In this document: positions 27,962 to 37,539 of the stretch, piece by piece | Numbering within the stretch: the stretch's first letter is position 1 | Layout: the number at the start of each line of letters is the position of its first letter | Source of the DNA: Solirubrobacter phytolaccae | Lineage (GTDB): Bacteria > Actinomycetota > Thermoleophilia > Solirubrobacterales > Solirubrobacteraceae | NCBI RefSeq assembly: GCF_027587195.1 | Contig: NZ_JAPDDP010000016.1 | Location: forward strand, 56,459-120,458 | Length of the DNA: 64,000 bases | Direction of reading: 5' to 3' | Position numbers and translations under genes: made by a program | The notes under the pieces: generated by a model | Databases searched by the model: none | Told to the model about the DNA's origin: nothing | Seen by the model: only the letters and a program-made list of their open reading frames with translations

Positions 27962-30577
27962 ATGGCGGATTCCACCGCACCGCCGCAGAGTTGGCCCTTT
28001 GTGGCCCGCGAGCGCGAGCTGGCGCACATCACGCAGGCGCGCGCCCTCGCAAGCGCGCGGGGCGTGACGGTGCACGCGGGCGCCGGGGTCGGCAAGTCCC
28101 GCCTGGCGCGCCAGGCGCTGCTGGACGCCGAGGCCGACGGCGCGCTCGCGGTCTGGGTGCAGGCCACGCGCAGCGCCGCCGCGCTCCCGCTCGGCGCGTT
28201 CGCCGGCGTGTTGCCCACGAACGTGCGCTCCGACGACCGACTGGCGCTGCTGCGCGGCGCCACCGAGGCGCTGGCCGAGCGCAGCGGCGGCCGCCCGCTC
28301 GTGCTCGGCGTCGACGACGCGCAGCTGCTGGACCCGACGTCGGCCGCGCTGCTGCTGCACCTGCAGTTGAGCGGCACCGCGTTCGTGATCACGACCGTGC
28401 GGTCGGGCGAGCCGTGCCCGGACGCGGTCACGGCGCTGTGGAAGGACGGCGCGTCGATGCGGCTGGACCTGGAGCCGCTCACCGCCGAGGCCACCGAGCA
28501 GCTCGTCGAGGCGGCGCTCGGCGGCCCGGTCGAGGCACGTACCCACGGGTGGGCGTGGACCTACAGCCGCGGCAACCCGCTCTACCTGCACCAGATCGTC
28601 TCGGGCTGGCTCGCCGAGGGCGCGTTCGTGCACTCGGGCGGGCTGTGGGCGCTGCACCGCCGGCCCGCGCCGAGCCAGCCGCTGCGCGAGCTGATCTCCG
28701 ATCGCCTACGGGGCCTGGACGACGCCGAGCGGCTCGCGCTGGAGCTGCTCTCGCTGGGGGAGCCGCTCGGGCTCGCCGAGGTGCTGCGGCTGATGGACCC
28801 CGAGGCGCTGATCGCGCTCGAGACCCAGGGCCTGGTGACGGCGTCGATGGGTGAGTTCCGGCTCGCGCACCCGCTCTACGGCGAGGTGGTGCGCGCCGCG
28901 CTGCCGATCACGCTCGCGCGCTCCCTGCGGCTGAAGCTCGCGGAGGCCCTGGCCGAGCGGCCGAGCCTGACCGCCGACGACGCGCTGCGGATCGCGCGCT
29001 GGCAGCTCGACGCGGGCGCGCCGGTGGACCCGCTGCTCGCGCTCGCGGCGGCGCGCGCGGCGAGCCGCTCCGCCGACCCCGAGCTGGCCGCGGACCTCGC
29101 GCAGGTCGCGCGGGACGGCGGCGCGAGCGTCGAGGCCGCGCTCATCCTCGCCCGCGCACACGCGATCCAGAAGCGCTACGACGCGGCCGAGGCCGTGCTC
29201 GCGACGGTCGAGGGCGAGCTGGACGACCAGGACGACGCGTACGAGTACGTGCAGCAGCGCGCGACGGTGCTCTTCTGGGGCCTCGGCCGCGCGGCGGACG
29301 CGGTCGCGCTGGTCGAGACCGCGCGCGGCTGGTGGCCACGCCCGGAGTGGGAGGTCCGGCTCGCGCCGCTCCGGCTGCAGTTCGGAGCGCTCACGACCGC
29401 GCCGGGGACGATCGCGCCCGAGGCGGAGGCGATCCTGGCGTCGTCCGCGCTTGCGGCCGAGAGCCGCCACTGGCTGGAGCGCACGCTCGCCGCCGACCAC
29501 CTGTACTCCGGCCGGGTGCGCGCGGCGCAGGCGCTGATCGACCCGCTGCGGCCCGCGCTGCCGCTGCGTGACGAGTACGACGCGCTCGCGCTCGCGACCT
29601 GGTCGATCGTCAACACCGTCTCCGGCTGCGGGCTGGCCGAGCTGGAGGAGATCGCCCAGGCGCAGTTCACGATCGCGGTGGCGGCCAACGACCACGCCGC
29701 CGCGGGCATGTGCGCGGTCACGGTCGGCGACGTCGCGCTCGTCGCCGGGCGGTACGCGGACGCGGCGCGCTGGCTGGCCGAGGCAGCCACCCACTTCGAG
29801 CGCCAGGACCCGTTCGGCAGCCTCGTCCCCGTGCGCGCGTTCCAGGTCGCGGCCGCGCTCGGCACGGGCGCCTTCGAGGCCGGCGTGGAGGCCGGTCAGC
29901 GGCTCGAGGCGACGGCCGCTTCGCTGCCGATCACGGAACCGCTGCTGCCGTACCTTGCGCTGGGGCAGGCGTGGGCGTTCGTCGCGCGCGGCGACGGGCT
30001 GCGCGCGCAGCGGCACCTGCTCGCGCACGCGGAGGCGCTGGACTGGATGCCGGCCTACGCCTGCCGGCTGCGCTACGAGGCGCTCCGGCTGGGCTCGCAC
30101 GGCCGGGAGACCTGCGACGCGCTCGTGGCCGTGGCCGCGCGCTCGGACGGGCCGCTGTCCGCGGCGTTCGCGGCGCACGCGGCCGCGCTGGCGGCACGCG
30201 ACGGGGCGCCGCTGATGCGGGCGGCGGAGCACCTGGCGGGGATGGGCGCGGACCGCTACGCCGCCGAGTGCGCCGCGCACGCCGCGGAGGCGTTCGCGTC
30301 CGCGGGGCGTCAGGACTCCGCGCAGCGGGCCGCGGCGCGCTGCCGCGAGCTGCAGGTCGCCGGGCACGGCGCGGCGCCGATCGTGATCACGGGCCTGGAC
30401 GACATGCCCGCCCAGCTCACGCCCCGCGAGACACAGCTCGTCGGGCTCGCCTCACGCGGGCTCTCCAACGCGGAGATCGCGGAGCGGCTCGCGCTCTCGG
30501 TCCGCACGGTCGAGTCGCACATCTACCGCGCGATGCAGAAGCTCGGCGTCAGCGATCGTCGCGAGCTTCAGCAGTAG
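27962..30577 (+). CDS. Large ATP-binding LuxR regulator (LAL/MalT-like), copy 2
   Basis: 871 residues from ATG 27962; an upstream in-frame start at 27902 would cross the divergent gene's start. The ATPase N terminus has a Walker A that is short of the usual form (HAGAGVGKSR) and LGVDDAQLLD. The helical repeat middle includes EYVQQRATVLFWGLGRA. The C-terminal HTH is LTPRETQLVGLASRGLSNAEIAERLALSVRTVESHIYRAMQKLG. Collinear similarity with the divergent copy indicates an inverted duplication followed by divergence. Its last 29 bp overlap the convergent BrkB gene. Confidence 0.88.
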   Translation: MADSTAPPQSWPFVARERELAHITQARALASARGVTVHAGAGVGKSRLARQALLDAEADGALAVWVQATRSAAALPLGAFAGVLPTNVRSDDRLALLRGATEALAERSGGRPLVLGVDDAQLLDPTSAALLLHLQLSGTAFVITTVRSGEPCPDAVTALWKDGASMRLDLEPLTAEATEQLVEAALGGPVEARTHGWAWTYSRGNPLYLHQIVSGWLAEGAFVHSGGLWALHRRPAPSQPLRELISDRLRGLDDAERLALELLSLGEPLGLAEVLRLMDPEALIALETQGLVTASMGEFRLAHPLYGEVVRAALPITLARSLRLKLAEALAERPSLTADDALRIARWQLDAGAPVDPLLALAAARAASRSADPELAADLAQVARDGGASVEAALILARAHAIQKRYDAAEAVLATVEGELDDQDDAYEYVQQRATVLFWGLGRAADAVALVETARGWWPRPEWEVRLAPLRLQFGALTTAPGTIAPEAEAILASSALAAESRHWLERTLAADHLYSGRVRAAQALIDPLRPALPLRDEYDALALATWSIVNTVSGCGLAELEEIAQAQFTIAVAANDHAAAGMCAVTVGDVALVAGRYADAARWLAEAATHFERQDPFGSLVPVRAFQVAAALGTGAFEAGVEAGQRLEATAASLPITEPLLPYLALGQAWAFVARGDGLRAQRHLLAHAEALDWMPAYACRLRYEALRLGSHGRETCDALVAVAARSDGPLSAAFAAHAAALAARDGAPLMRAAEHLAGMGADRYAAECAAHAAEAFASAGRQDSAQRAAARCRELQVAGHGAAPIVITGLDDMPAQLTPRETQLVGLASRGLSNAEIAERLALSVRTVESHIYRAMQKLGVSDRRELQQ

Positions 30578-31388
30578 GCAGCCGCGACCACTCCGAGGCG
30601 TACTCGGCGCCGAAGACGAGGATCATCGACACGGCGTAGACGAAGATCAGGAGCGCCATCAGCGCACCGAGCGACCCGTAGAGCGCGCCGAAGTCCGCGA
30701 GGTGCTCGAAGTAGATCTCCAGCGCCCCGCGCGTGATGCTGATCAGCAGCGCCGCGACGACCGCGCCGGGCCAGATCTCCTTGGTCTTGGGGCGCGGGCT
30801 CGGGAGCACGCGGTAGAGGAACAGCACGACCGCGACGGTGAACGCGAACGGCAGCACGTCCCCGAGCAGGTCGAGTACCCAGCCCGCGTCGCCCAGCCAG
30901 TCGGCAGCCTCGCGCGTGGCGCTCAACGAGACGCTGAACACGAGCACGGTGGACGCGCCGAGCACGAGCGCGAGGTCCAGCGCCTTGCGGCGGATCAGCG
31001 GCGGGCGGGTGTGGATGTCCCACGCCTGGTTGATCGCGTGGCGCAGCGCGCCCATCACGCCGCTCGCCGCGACGATCAGCAGCAGCACGGACACCGGCCC
31101 GAGCCGGCCGGTGTTGTCGAGCGCGTCGCCGACGGTCGACTCCAGCCGCGCGCGGTCGGTGTCCTGCGAGAGCGGCACGTTCTCGAACACGGCGCGCACG
31201 ACCCGCTCGCGGATCTCCCGGTCGTCGAAGAACAGCCCGAACCCACCGACGAGCAGCATCGAGAGCGGGACGAACGAGAGCACGGCGAAGAACGCGATCT
31301 GCGCGGCGTCCCGGTGGCCACGGTCGTCGACGAACTCGACCACGGCGCGCTTGAGCGTGATCCAGGCGCGGGCGGCGAGCGTCTTCAT
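30549..31388 (-). CDS. YihY/BrkB family membrane protein
   Basis: 279 residues with about six TM helices. Family hallmarks include DDRGHRDAAQIAFFAVLSFVP near the N terminus, GVMGALRHAINQAWDI, and a C-terminal part with LYGSLGALMALLIFVYAVSMILVFGAEYASEW. The family (once called ribonuclease BN or BrkB) is an inner-membrane transporter-like group without a settled function. It stands alone on the reverse strand and converges on the LuxR ATPase gene with a 29-bp overlap. Confidence 0.9.
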   Translation of the reverse strand: MKTLAARAWITLKRAVVEFVDDRGHRDAAQIAFFAVLSFVPLSMLLVGGFGLFFDDREIRERVVRAVFENVPLSQDTDRARLESTVGDALDNTGRLGPVSVLLLIVAASGVMGALRHAINQAWDIHTRPPLIRRKALDLALVLGASTVLVFSVSLSATREAADWLGDAGWVLDLLGDVLPFAFTVAVVLFLYRVLPSPRPKTKEIWPGAVVAALLISITRGALEIYFEHLADFGALYGSLGALMALLIFVYAVSMILVFGAEYASEWSRLPTAEARDDR

Positions 31389-31471
31389 CGGCGGGCGTCT
31401 TACCCAACAGTTGTCGACTCAGTCCCCGCTCGTCTCAGCATCGTGACGCGCGCACCCGATGGGATGGAGGA

Positions 31472-31759
31472 ATGAGCCTCAACATCAACGGCTCCAGCCT
31501 CGCCCCGGCGCGCTTCACGCCGCCCACCCCGCCCGCGGCGCAAGAGCTGACCGCGCGCGACATGGCTGCAGCCACACGCATCGGCCTCCAGGCCGTTCCC
31601 GTCCGCAACAACGACCCGGTCACCAACGCGGCGAAGCGCGAGAAACGCGGCGACACGGAGACCGAGAAGAAGGCGGCCGAGGACACGGACCGCCTCGACA
31701 TGCTGCGCTCCATGGCGCTCCGCCGCGACATCGCGAACGTGCTCGCCGACCGAACCTAA
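31472..31759 (+). CDS. Small protein of unknown function
   Basis: 95 residues from ATG 31472 with GATGGAGGA just upstream, a good ribosome-binding site. The sequence is Pro-rich at the start (APARFTPPTPPAAQEL) and charged in the second half (AAKREKRGDTETEKKAAEDTDRLDMLRS), suggesting a disordered region and one helix. It has no signal peptide, TM or known motif. The TAA stop lies inside the left arm of a strong palindrome (31753-31779). Confidence 0.55.
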   Translation: MSLNINGSSLAPARFTPPTPPAAQELTARDMAAATRIGLQAVPVRNNDPVTNAAKREKRGDTETEKKAAEDTDRLDMLRSMALRRDIANVLADRT

Positions 31760-31779
31760 AGGCCCAGGGCCTTTAGGTT
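31753..31779. terminator. 13-bp-arm hairpin with AACCTAAA/TTTAGGTT ends
   Basis: AACCTAAAGGCCC (31753-31765) and GGGCCTTTAGGTT (31767-31779) form a perfect inverted repeat around one base. It lies between convergent genes (small protein and LamG protein) and probably terminates both. The outer AACCTAAA/TTTAGGTT motif recurs at 38637-38685. Confidence 0.65.
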
Positions 31780-31796
31780 GCGGCCGGCGGCGGTGG

Positions 31797-33344
31797 CTAG
31801 TTGTCGACGTTGACCGTGATCGTCTGCGTCGCGAGCGGCGTGAAGTAGCCGCTCCAGATCACCTCGACGGCGATCTCGTGGGTGCCGTCGGGGACCGTCG
31901 TCGTGTCCCATTGGGTCTCGTACGGCGCCCAGAAGGCCGCGCCGATCTCCTGCCCGTCGATGCGGAAGCGGACGAAGTCCACGGGCGAGCCGTTGACGGG
32001 CTGGCCGTCGCCGGTCGGCTGGGCGCTGAGCGTCACGGTGCCGCCGACCGTCGCGTTGTTGAGCGGCTGGGCGAGCGAGACGCCGACCGCGACGTTGTCG
32101 ACCGTCCACTGGCACGGCGCGCTGACCGTCTCGTTGCCGGCGGCGTCACGCGCGATCGCGACCATCGTGTGCGGCCCGTCGGCGACGGTGCGCGTGTTCC
32201 ACGGCACCAGCTCCGTCCCGCTGACGCCCTTGGTCACCGGGCCGTGGATCGTGGCGCCGTCGACCTTGACGGTGAGCGTGACGGGCCCGCGGTTGTCGCT
32301 GTAGGCGACCTGCGCGTAGCTGAAGCCCTGGATCGTGGCGCCGTTGCAGGCGTTCGGCAGCGACACGGTCGGTGCCGTGGTGTCGGGGGTGATCGTCGCC
32401 GTCACGGTGTTCGAGGCGGGGCCGGCGAGGCCGGCGGCGTCGACGGCGACGACCTTGTAGGTCGCGCTGCCGACCGGGCGGTCGATGTCGCGGTAGCTGG
32501 TCTCGGGCGTCTCGTCGTAGAGCGCGCCGTTGCGGTAGACGCGGTAGCTCGTGACGCCGACGTTGTCGGTCGCCGCGCCCCAGTTGAGCTGCACGTCGTC
32601 GCCCTCGACGGTCCGCGTGAGCGTGCCGGGCGCGCTGGGCGGCTGGGTGTCGACGATCGGCGCGGCCAGGTCCGCGGCGATCTCGGTCGCGGTCAGGGCG
32701 CGGTTGTAGACGCGCACCTCGTCGATGCGGCCCTTGAAGTACTCGCCCCAGACGGCGTTGCCGCCGATCCGCAGCGCGCCTGACGACGTCGTCAGGCCGG
32801 AGGTCGAGTTCTTGCTGGCGACCTGGGTGCCGTTGACGAACAGGCGCAGCTTCGCGCCGTCGTAGGACGCGGCCAGGTGGCTCCACGTGTCGAGCGGGAG
32901 CGCGGACGGGCCGCGCGACTCGACGCCGGCGCCCTCGGTCGACGGGCGGTTGGAGCTCGCGCCCGCGTACAGCGCGTAGGCCAGGCCGTTCGTGCGCTCC
33001 TTGAGCAGCACGGTCCGCCAGTCGTCGACGCGGGTCGGGCGGACCCACGCCTCGAGCGTCATCGCGCTCGTGAGGTCCAGTGAAGCGGCGTCGGGGATCG
33101 TGACCCGGTCATTGACGCCGTCGAAGGTCAGGGCCTTGCCGAAACGTCCGGACGCGGACCTTGTCGCGCCTGAGATGGAACCGCTGTTCCCGGTCCCGGA
33201 AGCGTCGGTCACCGCGGAGCCGCTCGCCTCCTCGAAGCCGAAGGCGCCCACGAGGCCGTTGGCGGCCAGGGCCGACGGGGCGGCGAGCAACATGGTGCAG
33301 GTGCACAGAGCGGTGATTGACGAAAGCCGGCGTCTTGCGTTCAT
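31797..33344 (-). CDS. Secreted LamG-FN3-Ig-like surface protein
   Basis: 515 residues. Signal peptide MNARRRLSSITALCTCTMLLAAPSALA. A LamG/concanavalin-A-like lectin domain (about 30-235) shows GFEEASG, ALTFDGVNDRVTIPD, MTLEAWVRPT, KERTNGLAYALYA, TWSHLAASYDG, RLFVNGTQVAS and RIDEVRVYNRAL. One fibronectin type III module (about 240-325) follows, then two Ig-like modules with AIARDAAGNE and TVPDGTHEIAVEV. These bind carbohydrates or mediate adhesion; no catalytic site is seen. It closely resembles the adjacent 1361-residue protein, so the two arose by duplication. A strong hairpin (33372-33401) separates their transcripts. Confidence 0.85.
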   Translation of the reverse strand: MNARRRLSSITALCTCTMLLAAPSALAANGLVGAFGFEEASGSAVTDASGTGNSGSISGATRSASGRFGKALTFDGVNDRVTIPDAASLDLTSAMTLEAWVRPTRVDDWRTVLLKERTNGLAYALYAGASSNRPSTEGAGVESRGPSALPLDTWSHLAASYDGAKLRLFVNGTQVASKNSTSGLTTSSGALRIGGNAVWGEYFKGRIDEVRVYNRALTATEIAADLAAPIVDTQPPSAPGTLTRTVEGDDVQLNWGAATDNVGVTSYRVYRNGALYDETPETSYRDIDRPVGSATYKVVAVDAAGLAGPASNTVTATITPDTTAPTVSLPNACNGATIQGFSYAQVAYSDNRGPVTLTVKVDGATIHGPVTKGVSGTELVPWNTRTVADGPHTMVAIARDAAGNETVSAPCQWTVDNVAVGVSLAQPLNNATVGGTVTLSAQPTGDGQPVNGSPVDFVRFRIDGQEIGAAFWAPYETQWDTTTVPDGTHEIAVEVIWSGYFTPLATQTITVNVDN

Positions 33345-33371
33345 GCACCGACCTAAACCGAGCGCGAGCGC

Positions 33372-33401
33372 GCCCGCCCTGGCCGATGGGCCAGGGCGGG
33401 C
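33372..33401 (-). terminator. Strong GC hairpin after the 1361-residue LamG gene
   Basis: GCCCGCCCTGGCC (33372-33384) and GGCCAGGGCGGGC (33389-33401) are perfect 13-bp arms around GATG. It lies 10 bp downstream of the stop of the reverse-strand LamG gene. No T tract follows. Confidence 0.65.
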
Positions 33402-33410
33402 ATCCGCTCG

Positions 33411-36400
33411 CTACCCGGCAGCGACCGGTCGAGCCAAATCGCTCTGGATCTCTGCCCCGGTGAGTGCCCGTTCGTACACGCGCACCTCGTCGATGAGGCC
33501 GCTGAACCACTCGCCCCAGATGCCGTTGCCGCCGATCTTCAACGGCCCGGCGGAGTTGAACAGGTTCCCGGTGACGGCCGCGCTCGCGACCTGGGTGCCG
33601 TTCACGTAGAGCCGCAGCGTGCTCTTGTCGTACGTTGCGGCGAGGTGCGTCCAGGCGTTCACGGGGATCGCCGTCGCGCTGTTCGCCTGGCGCTGGGTGC
33701 CCGCCGTGACCTCGGCCCAGGGACCGCCGTCGGCGGCCGCGTAGAGCGCGTAGGCGAGCTGGCCAGGCCGCTCCTTGAGCAGCACGGTGCGCCAGTCGCT
33801 GACCGCCGCGGGCTTCACCCACGCCTCCAGCGTCATGCCGGGCTGGAGGTCGAACGGGTTGGCGTCGGGGATCGTGATGAAGTCCCCGTTGCCGTCGAAC
33901 GAGAACGCGCCGCCGAACTTGCCGCCGGCCGCGGGCACCGCGCCCGTCGCCGTGCCAGGGGCGGTGTCCATCGCGTACTCGGCGACGAGCCCGGTGGCCT
34001 GCGCGGGCGGATCGATCGTCACCGCCAGCTCGTCGGAGACCACGCTCACCTCACCCCCGCCGTTACGGGCGACGAGCGTGTAGCGGTGCGTCCCGGCCGG
34101 CCGGTCGAGGTCCAGGAACGTCGAGTTGGCGATCCCGATCAACGACCCGCCGCGATAGACGTCATAGACCAGCGCCCCGGAGGACGCCGGCGCGGCGTTC
34201 CAGGTGAGCCGGACGTCGTTGCCGTCGATGATCGTCGCGGCCAGGCCCGTCGGCTTGGGCACGACGTTGGCGACCGTGACCTGGCGCGTGCTCGTCGCGG
34301 ATGCCGTCGTCGCCGTGCCGCGGTACGCCTTCGCCGTCAGGGTGTACGACCCGTTCGCGACCTGCGTCGTGTCCCACGTGCGCTGCCACGGCGACGAGGT
34401 CGCCGTGCCGAGCCCGCTCGCGCCGGTGAACTCGACCGACCCGACGAACTGGATCGGCTGGTTGTCCTCACGCGGCTGCGCGCTGACCACGACCTGCCCG
34501 CTCACGGTCGCCCCGTCCGCGGGGGCCGTGAACGGGATCGAGAGCACCGGGTTCTGCACGGAGAAGCTGCACGAGAACGGCGTCTCGTTGCCTGCCGTGT
34601 CCCGCGCGACGGCCGACAGCGTGTGCGTGCCGTTCGCCACCGTGCGCGAGTTCCAGTTGAACAGCGGCGAGCCGCCCCCGCTGCCCTCGTAGATCGTCGT
34701 GCCGTCGACCTTGATCGTCAGCGTCACGCCTCCGCTCTCGTCGGCGTACGTGGGACGGAACGTGATCGTGTTCTGCGCCGGGGTCGGGCTGCACGCGAGC
34801 CCGGAGAGCGTGGGCGGCGTGGTGTCGCCCGCGACGGTCACGTCCACCGTGGCGAAGTCACCGCCGAAGCGGCCGTTGCCGGCGTTGACCTGGTAGCGGT
34901 ACGTGCCGGGTGCCCGGTTCGCGTCCGTGAACGTCGGGGTGAGCGTCGTGGTGGTGAGCATCACGCCGTCCCGGTACACGCGCCAATACGCGATGCCGTA
35001 CCCCGAGGGCCACGGATCCCAGGTGAGCTTGACGTCGTCGCCGTTGACGACGGTCGCCGTCAGACCGGTCGGCGCCGGGATGCTGTTGTCGGCCACGAAC
35101 GTGTTCGCGACCGTGACCGTGCCGCCGCCGACGAGATTGGCCGTCGCCCGGATCGTCAGCTGCTGGCGGGAGCCCATGACGCTCGTGTCCCATGGGGTCA
35201 GCGCGTACGGCGCGGTCGAGTCGGTGACCGGGCTCGCGCCGGGCCACGGTGGGGTGAGCTCCACGTCCTGCACCGGGCTGCCGTCCAGCCAACCGTCGTC
35301 CGGGAGCGGCTCGCCGTCTCCGAGGACCGTCGCGGTGTGGGTGACCATCCCGCGCACGGTCGAGCCCTCGGCGGGCGTGACCGTGATCGAGTAGTCCGGG
35401 TTGTAGGTGTTGTACTGGCAGCTCGCGCTGGCCTCGTTGCCGGCCGCGTCCCGCGCGATCGCCTTGATCGTGTGGACGCCGTCGGCGACGGTCTTCGTGT
35501 CCCACTGGTAGGTGGAGCCGGTGTGCAGCGGCGCGCCGTCGAGCTCGAAGCGCACCTGCGTGACCCCGACGTTGTCGGACGTCTGCGGCGCGAGCTCACG
35601 CGTCCCGAAGAGCCGCTTGGTACCGGTGCAGTCCCCGGGGAGGCTGACGGTCGGCGGCGTCGCGTCGGCGCCGACGGTCACGTCGATCGGCTCGGAGTGG
35701 AAGCCGCCGTAGTAGCCGTTGCCGGCGTTGACGGTGTAGCGGTACGTGCCGGGCGGCCGGTCCGTGTCCGTGAACGTCCTGCCCGAGACGTTGGAGCTGA
35801 TCTGCCAGCCGTCGCGGTAGACCCGCCAGTACTGGATGCCGTACCCAGCCGGGGCGGCATCCCAGGTCAGCTTGACGTCGTTGTCGTCGACCACCGTCGC
35901 GGTGACCCCGGTGGGCGCCGGCGGCCGGGCGAGGGTGATCGTCGTGGTCGCCGTGACCGGGGCGCTCGGGGCCCAGGCGCTGTTGATGGTCGCGGTCACC
36001 GTCAACGGGAACGTCCCGGGCGTCAGCGGGACCATGCTCATAGTGAACGCGTACGGGGCCTCGGCGACCCGCCGGAGGGCGGCGCTGTTCAGGCGGAAGT
36101 CGACGTAGTCCACTGGCGTGCCGCCGCCGTACCAGCCGTCGGTGGGAAGCGGCTCGCCGTTGCCCCGCACCTCCGCTCGGAAGTCGACGTCGCCGTGCAC
36201 CGTCGCGTTGGCCTCCGGGGCGATGATCGCGACGCTGATCGTGGGGTTGAACACCTTGTACTCGCAGGTGTCGTTGCCCTCGTTGCCGGCCGCGTCGCGT
36301 GCGATCGCCTTGATCGTGTGGACGCCGTCGGTGGCGGTGCGCGTGTTCCACCCGTAGGAGAGGCCGCCGCCGGAGTACGTGTGCAGCGGCTGCCCGTCGA

Positions 36401-37496
36401 GCTCCAGGCGCACCTGCGTGGTGCCGAACTCGTCGGAGACCAGCGGGGCGAGCTCGATCTGGTCGTGCGCGAGCTTCGTGCCCGTGCAGTCGCCGGGCAG
36501 CTCGACCGCCGGGGGCGTGATGTCCGCCGCGATCGTCGCCTCGGCGGTGCCGGCCGGGCTCGGGTTGCCCGCGGCGTCGACCGCGACGACGCGGTAGCTC
36601 GCCGTGCCGGCGGGCCGGTCGAAGTCCAGCCACTGGCGGGACAGGTTCGCGGCGCGCTGGGTGAGCAGCGTGTCGCCGCGGTAGACGTCGTAGCGGGCGA
36701 CGCCGACGTTGTCGGTCCCGGCCGTCCACGTGAGCAGGACGTCGTTGCCGGTCTGCACCGCGGCGGTGAGCGCCGGCGCCGTGGGCGCTTCAGCGTCGAC
36801 CGCGACCGGCGTGGTCATGTCGGTCGCCAACTCGCTCGCCGACAGCGCGCGGTTGTAGACGCGGACCTCGTCGATCAGGCCGGAGAAGAACTCACCCCAG
36901 ACGTTGTTGCCGCCGAGGCGCAGGGCGCCGGTCGAGACGGTGATCGCCCCGGGGGCGGCGGCGCTGGAGACGGCGGTGCCGTTGACGTAGAGGCGCAGGT
37001 TGGCGCCGTCGTAGGTGGTGGCGAGGTGCGTCCAGGTGCCGGCCGGCAGGGCCGACGGGCCGCGCGTCTCGGCCATGCTGCCACGGCTGATCTCAGCACT
37101 CGGACGGCTGTTGTCCGTGCTCGAGTACAGCGCGTAGGCGAGCCCGCCGGCCCGCTCCTTGAGGATCGCCGTGCGCCAGTCGCTCGACGTCGTCGGCTTC
37201 ACCCAGGCCTCGAGCGTCATGCCGGACGTGAGGTCCAGCGAGGCGGAGTCGGCGATGTCGACGCGATCGTTGATCCCGTCGAAGCTCAGGGCGGACCCAT
37301 GGCGCCCGGCCGTCGAGCGCGTCGCGCCCGTGATGGTTCCCGGATTCGTCCCCGTGACGTCGGCCGCCGCGGCGCCGGACGTCTCCTCGAACCCATAGGC
37401 AGCTACCAGACCGCTGTTATCCGCTCGCGCTGTCGAAGCGCTGAACAGCATCAAAGTCGCGGCAAGGATCGCGACCAGTGAATGACCCTTGGACAT
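33411..37496 (-). CDS. Large secreted multidomain LamG/FN3/Ig-like protein
   Basis: 1361 residues. Signal peptide MSKGHSLVAILAATLMLFSASTARA. A LamG domain opens the protein (about 27-230: GFEETSGAAAADVTG, LSFDGINDRVDIADS, DEVRVYNRALS) and another closes it (about 1150-1361: FSFDGNGDFITIPD, DEVRVYERAL). In between are several FN3 modules (KLTWDAAPAGYGIQYWRVYR / KLTWDPWPSGYGIAYWRVYR). Alternating with them are Ig-like modules built on VSLPGDCTGTK...GVHTIKAIARDAAGNE, each with paired Cys. The repeats within the protein indicate expansion by duplication. No sortase motif or TM anchor is visible at the C terminus. It probably binds a surface or environmental polysaccharide. Its start is divergent from a lipoprotein gene. 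Confidence 0.85.
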   Translation of the reverse strand: MSKGHSLVAILAATLMLFSASTARADNSGLVAAYGFEETSGAAAADVTGTNPGTITGATRSTAGRHGSALSFDGINDRVDIADSASLDLTSGMTLEAWVKPTTSSDWRTAILKERAGGLAYALYSSTDNSRPSAEISRGSMAETRGPSALPAGTWTHLATTYDGANLRLYVNGTAVSSAAAPGAITVSTGALRLGGNNVWGEFFSGLIDEVRVYNRALSASELATDMTTPVAVDAEAPTAPALTAAVQTGNDVLLTWTAGTDNVGVARYDVYRGDTLLTQRAANLSRQWLDFDRPAGTASYRVVAVDAAGNPSPAGTAEATIAADITPPAVELPGDCTGTKLAHDQIELAPLVSDEFGTTQVRLELDGQPLHTYSGGGLSYGWNTRTATDGVHTIKAIARDAAGNEGNDTCEYKVFNPTISVAIIAPEANATVHGDVDFRAEVRGNGEPLPTDGWYGGGTPVDYVDFRLNSAALRRVAEAPYAFTMSMVPLTPGTFPLTVTATINSAWAPSAPVTATTTITLARPPAPTGVTATVVDDNDVKLTWDAAPAGYGIQYWRVYRDGWQISSNVSGRTFTDTDRPPGTYRYTVNAGNGYYGGFHSEPIDVTVGADATPPTVSLPGDCTGTKRLFGTRELAPQTSDNVGVTQVRFELDGAPLHTGSTYQWDTKTVADGVHTIKAIARDAAGNEASASCQYNTYNPDYSITVTPAEGSTVRGMVTHTATVLGDGEPLPDDGWLDGSPVQDVELTPPWPGASPVTDSTAPYALTPWDTSVMGSRQQLTIRATANLVGGGTVTVANTFVADNSIPAPTGLTATVVNGDDVKLTWDPWPSGYGIAYWRVYRDGVMLTTTTLTPTFTDANRAPGTYRYQVNAGNGRFGGDFATVDVTVAGDTTPPTLSGLACSPTPAQNTITFRPTYADESGGVTLTIKVDGTTIYEGSGGGSPLFNWNSRTVANGTHTLSAVARDTAGNETPFSCSFSVQNPVLSIPFTAPADGATVSGQVVVSAQPREDNQPIQFVGSVEFTGASGLGTATSSPWQRTWDTTQVANGSYTLTAKAYRGTATTASATSTRQVTVANVVPKPTGLAATIIDGNDVRLTWNAAPASSGALVYDVYRGGSLIGIANSTFLDLDRPAGTHRYTLVARNGGGEVSVVSDELAVTIDPPAQATGLVAEYAMDTAPGTATGAVPAAGGKFGGAFSFDGNGDFITIPDANPFDLQPGMTLEAWVKPAAVSDWRTVLLKERPGQLAYALYAAADGGPWAEVTAGTQRQANSATAIPVNAWTHLAATYDKSTLRLYVNGTQVASAAVTGNLFNSAGPLKIGGNGIWGEWFSGLIDEVRVYERALTGAEIQSDLARPVAAG

Positions 37497-37539
37497 GCGC
37501 CCGACGCTAAGGAGGTCTCCACTGCTTGTCTACGCGATC

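Noticed and set aside
33645..37481. Forward-strand open frame of 1278 codons opposite the 1361-residue LamG gene
   Set aside because: A composition shadow with no domains; the opposite strand is well supported.
37509..37536. Mini-ORF after AAGGAGG on the forward strand (TTG start, 8 codons)
   Set aside because: The sequence between the Shine-Dalgarno-like run and the TTG is plausible, but the frame is too short and uses a rare start; there is no support beyond chance.
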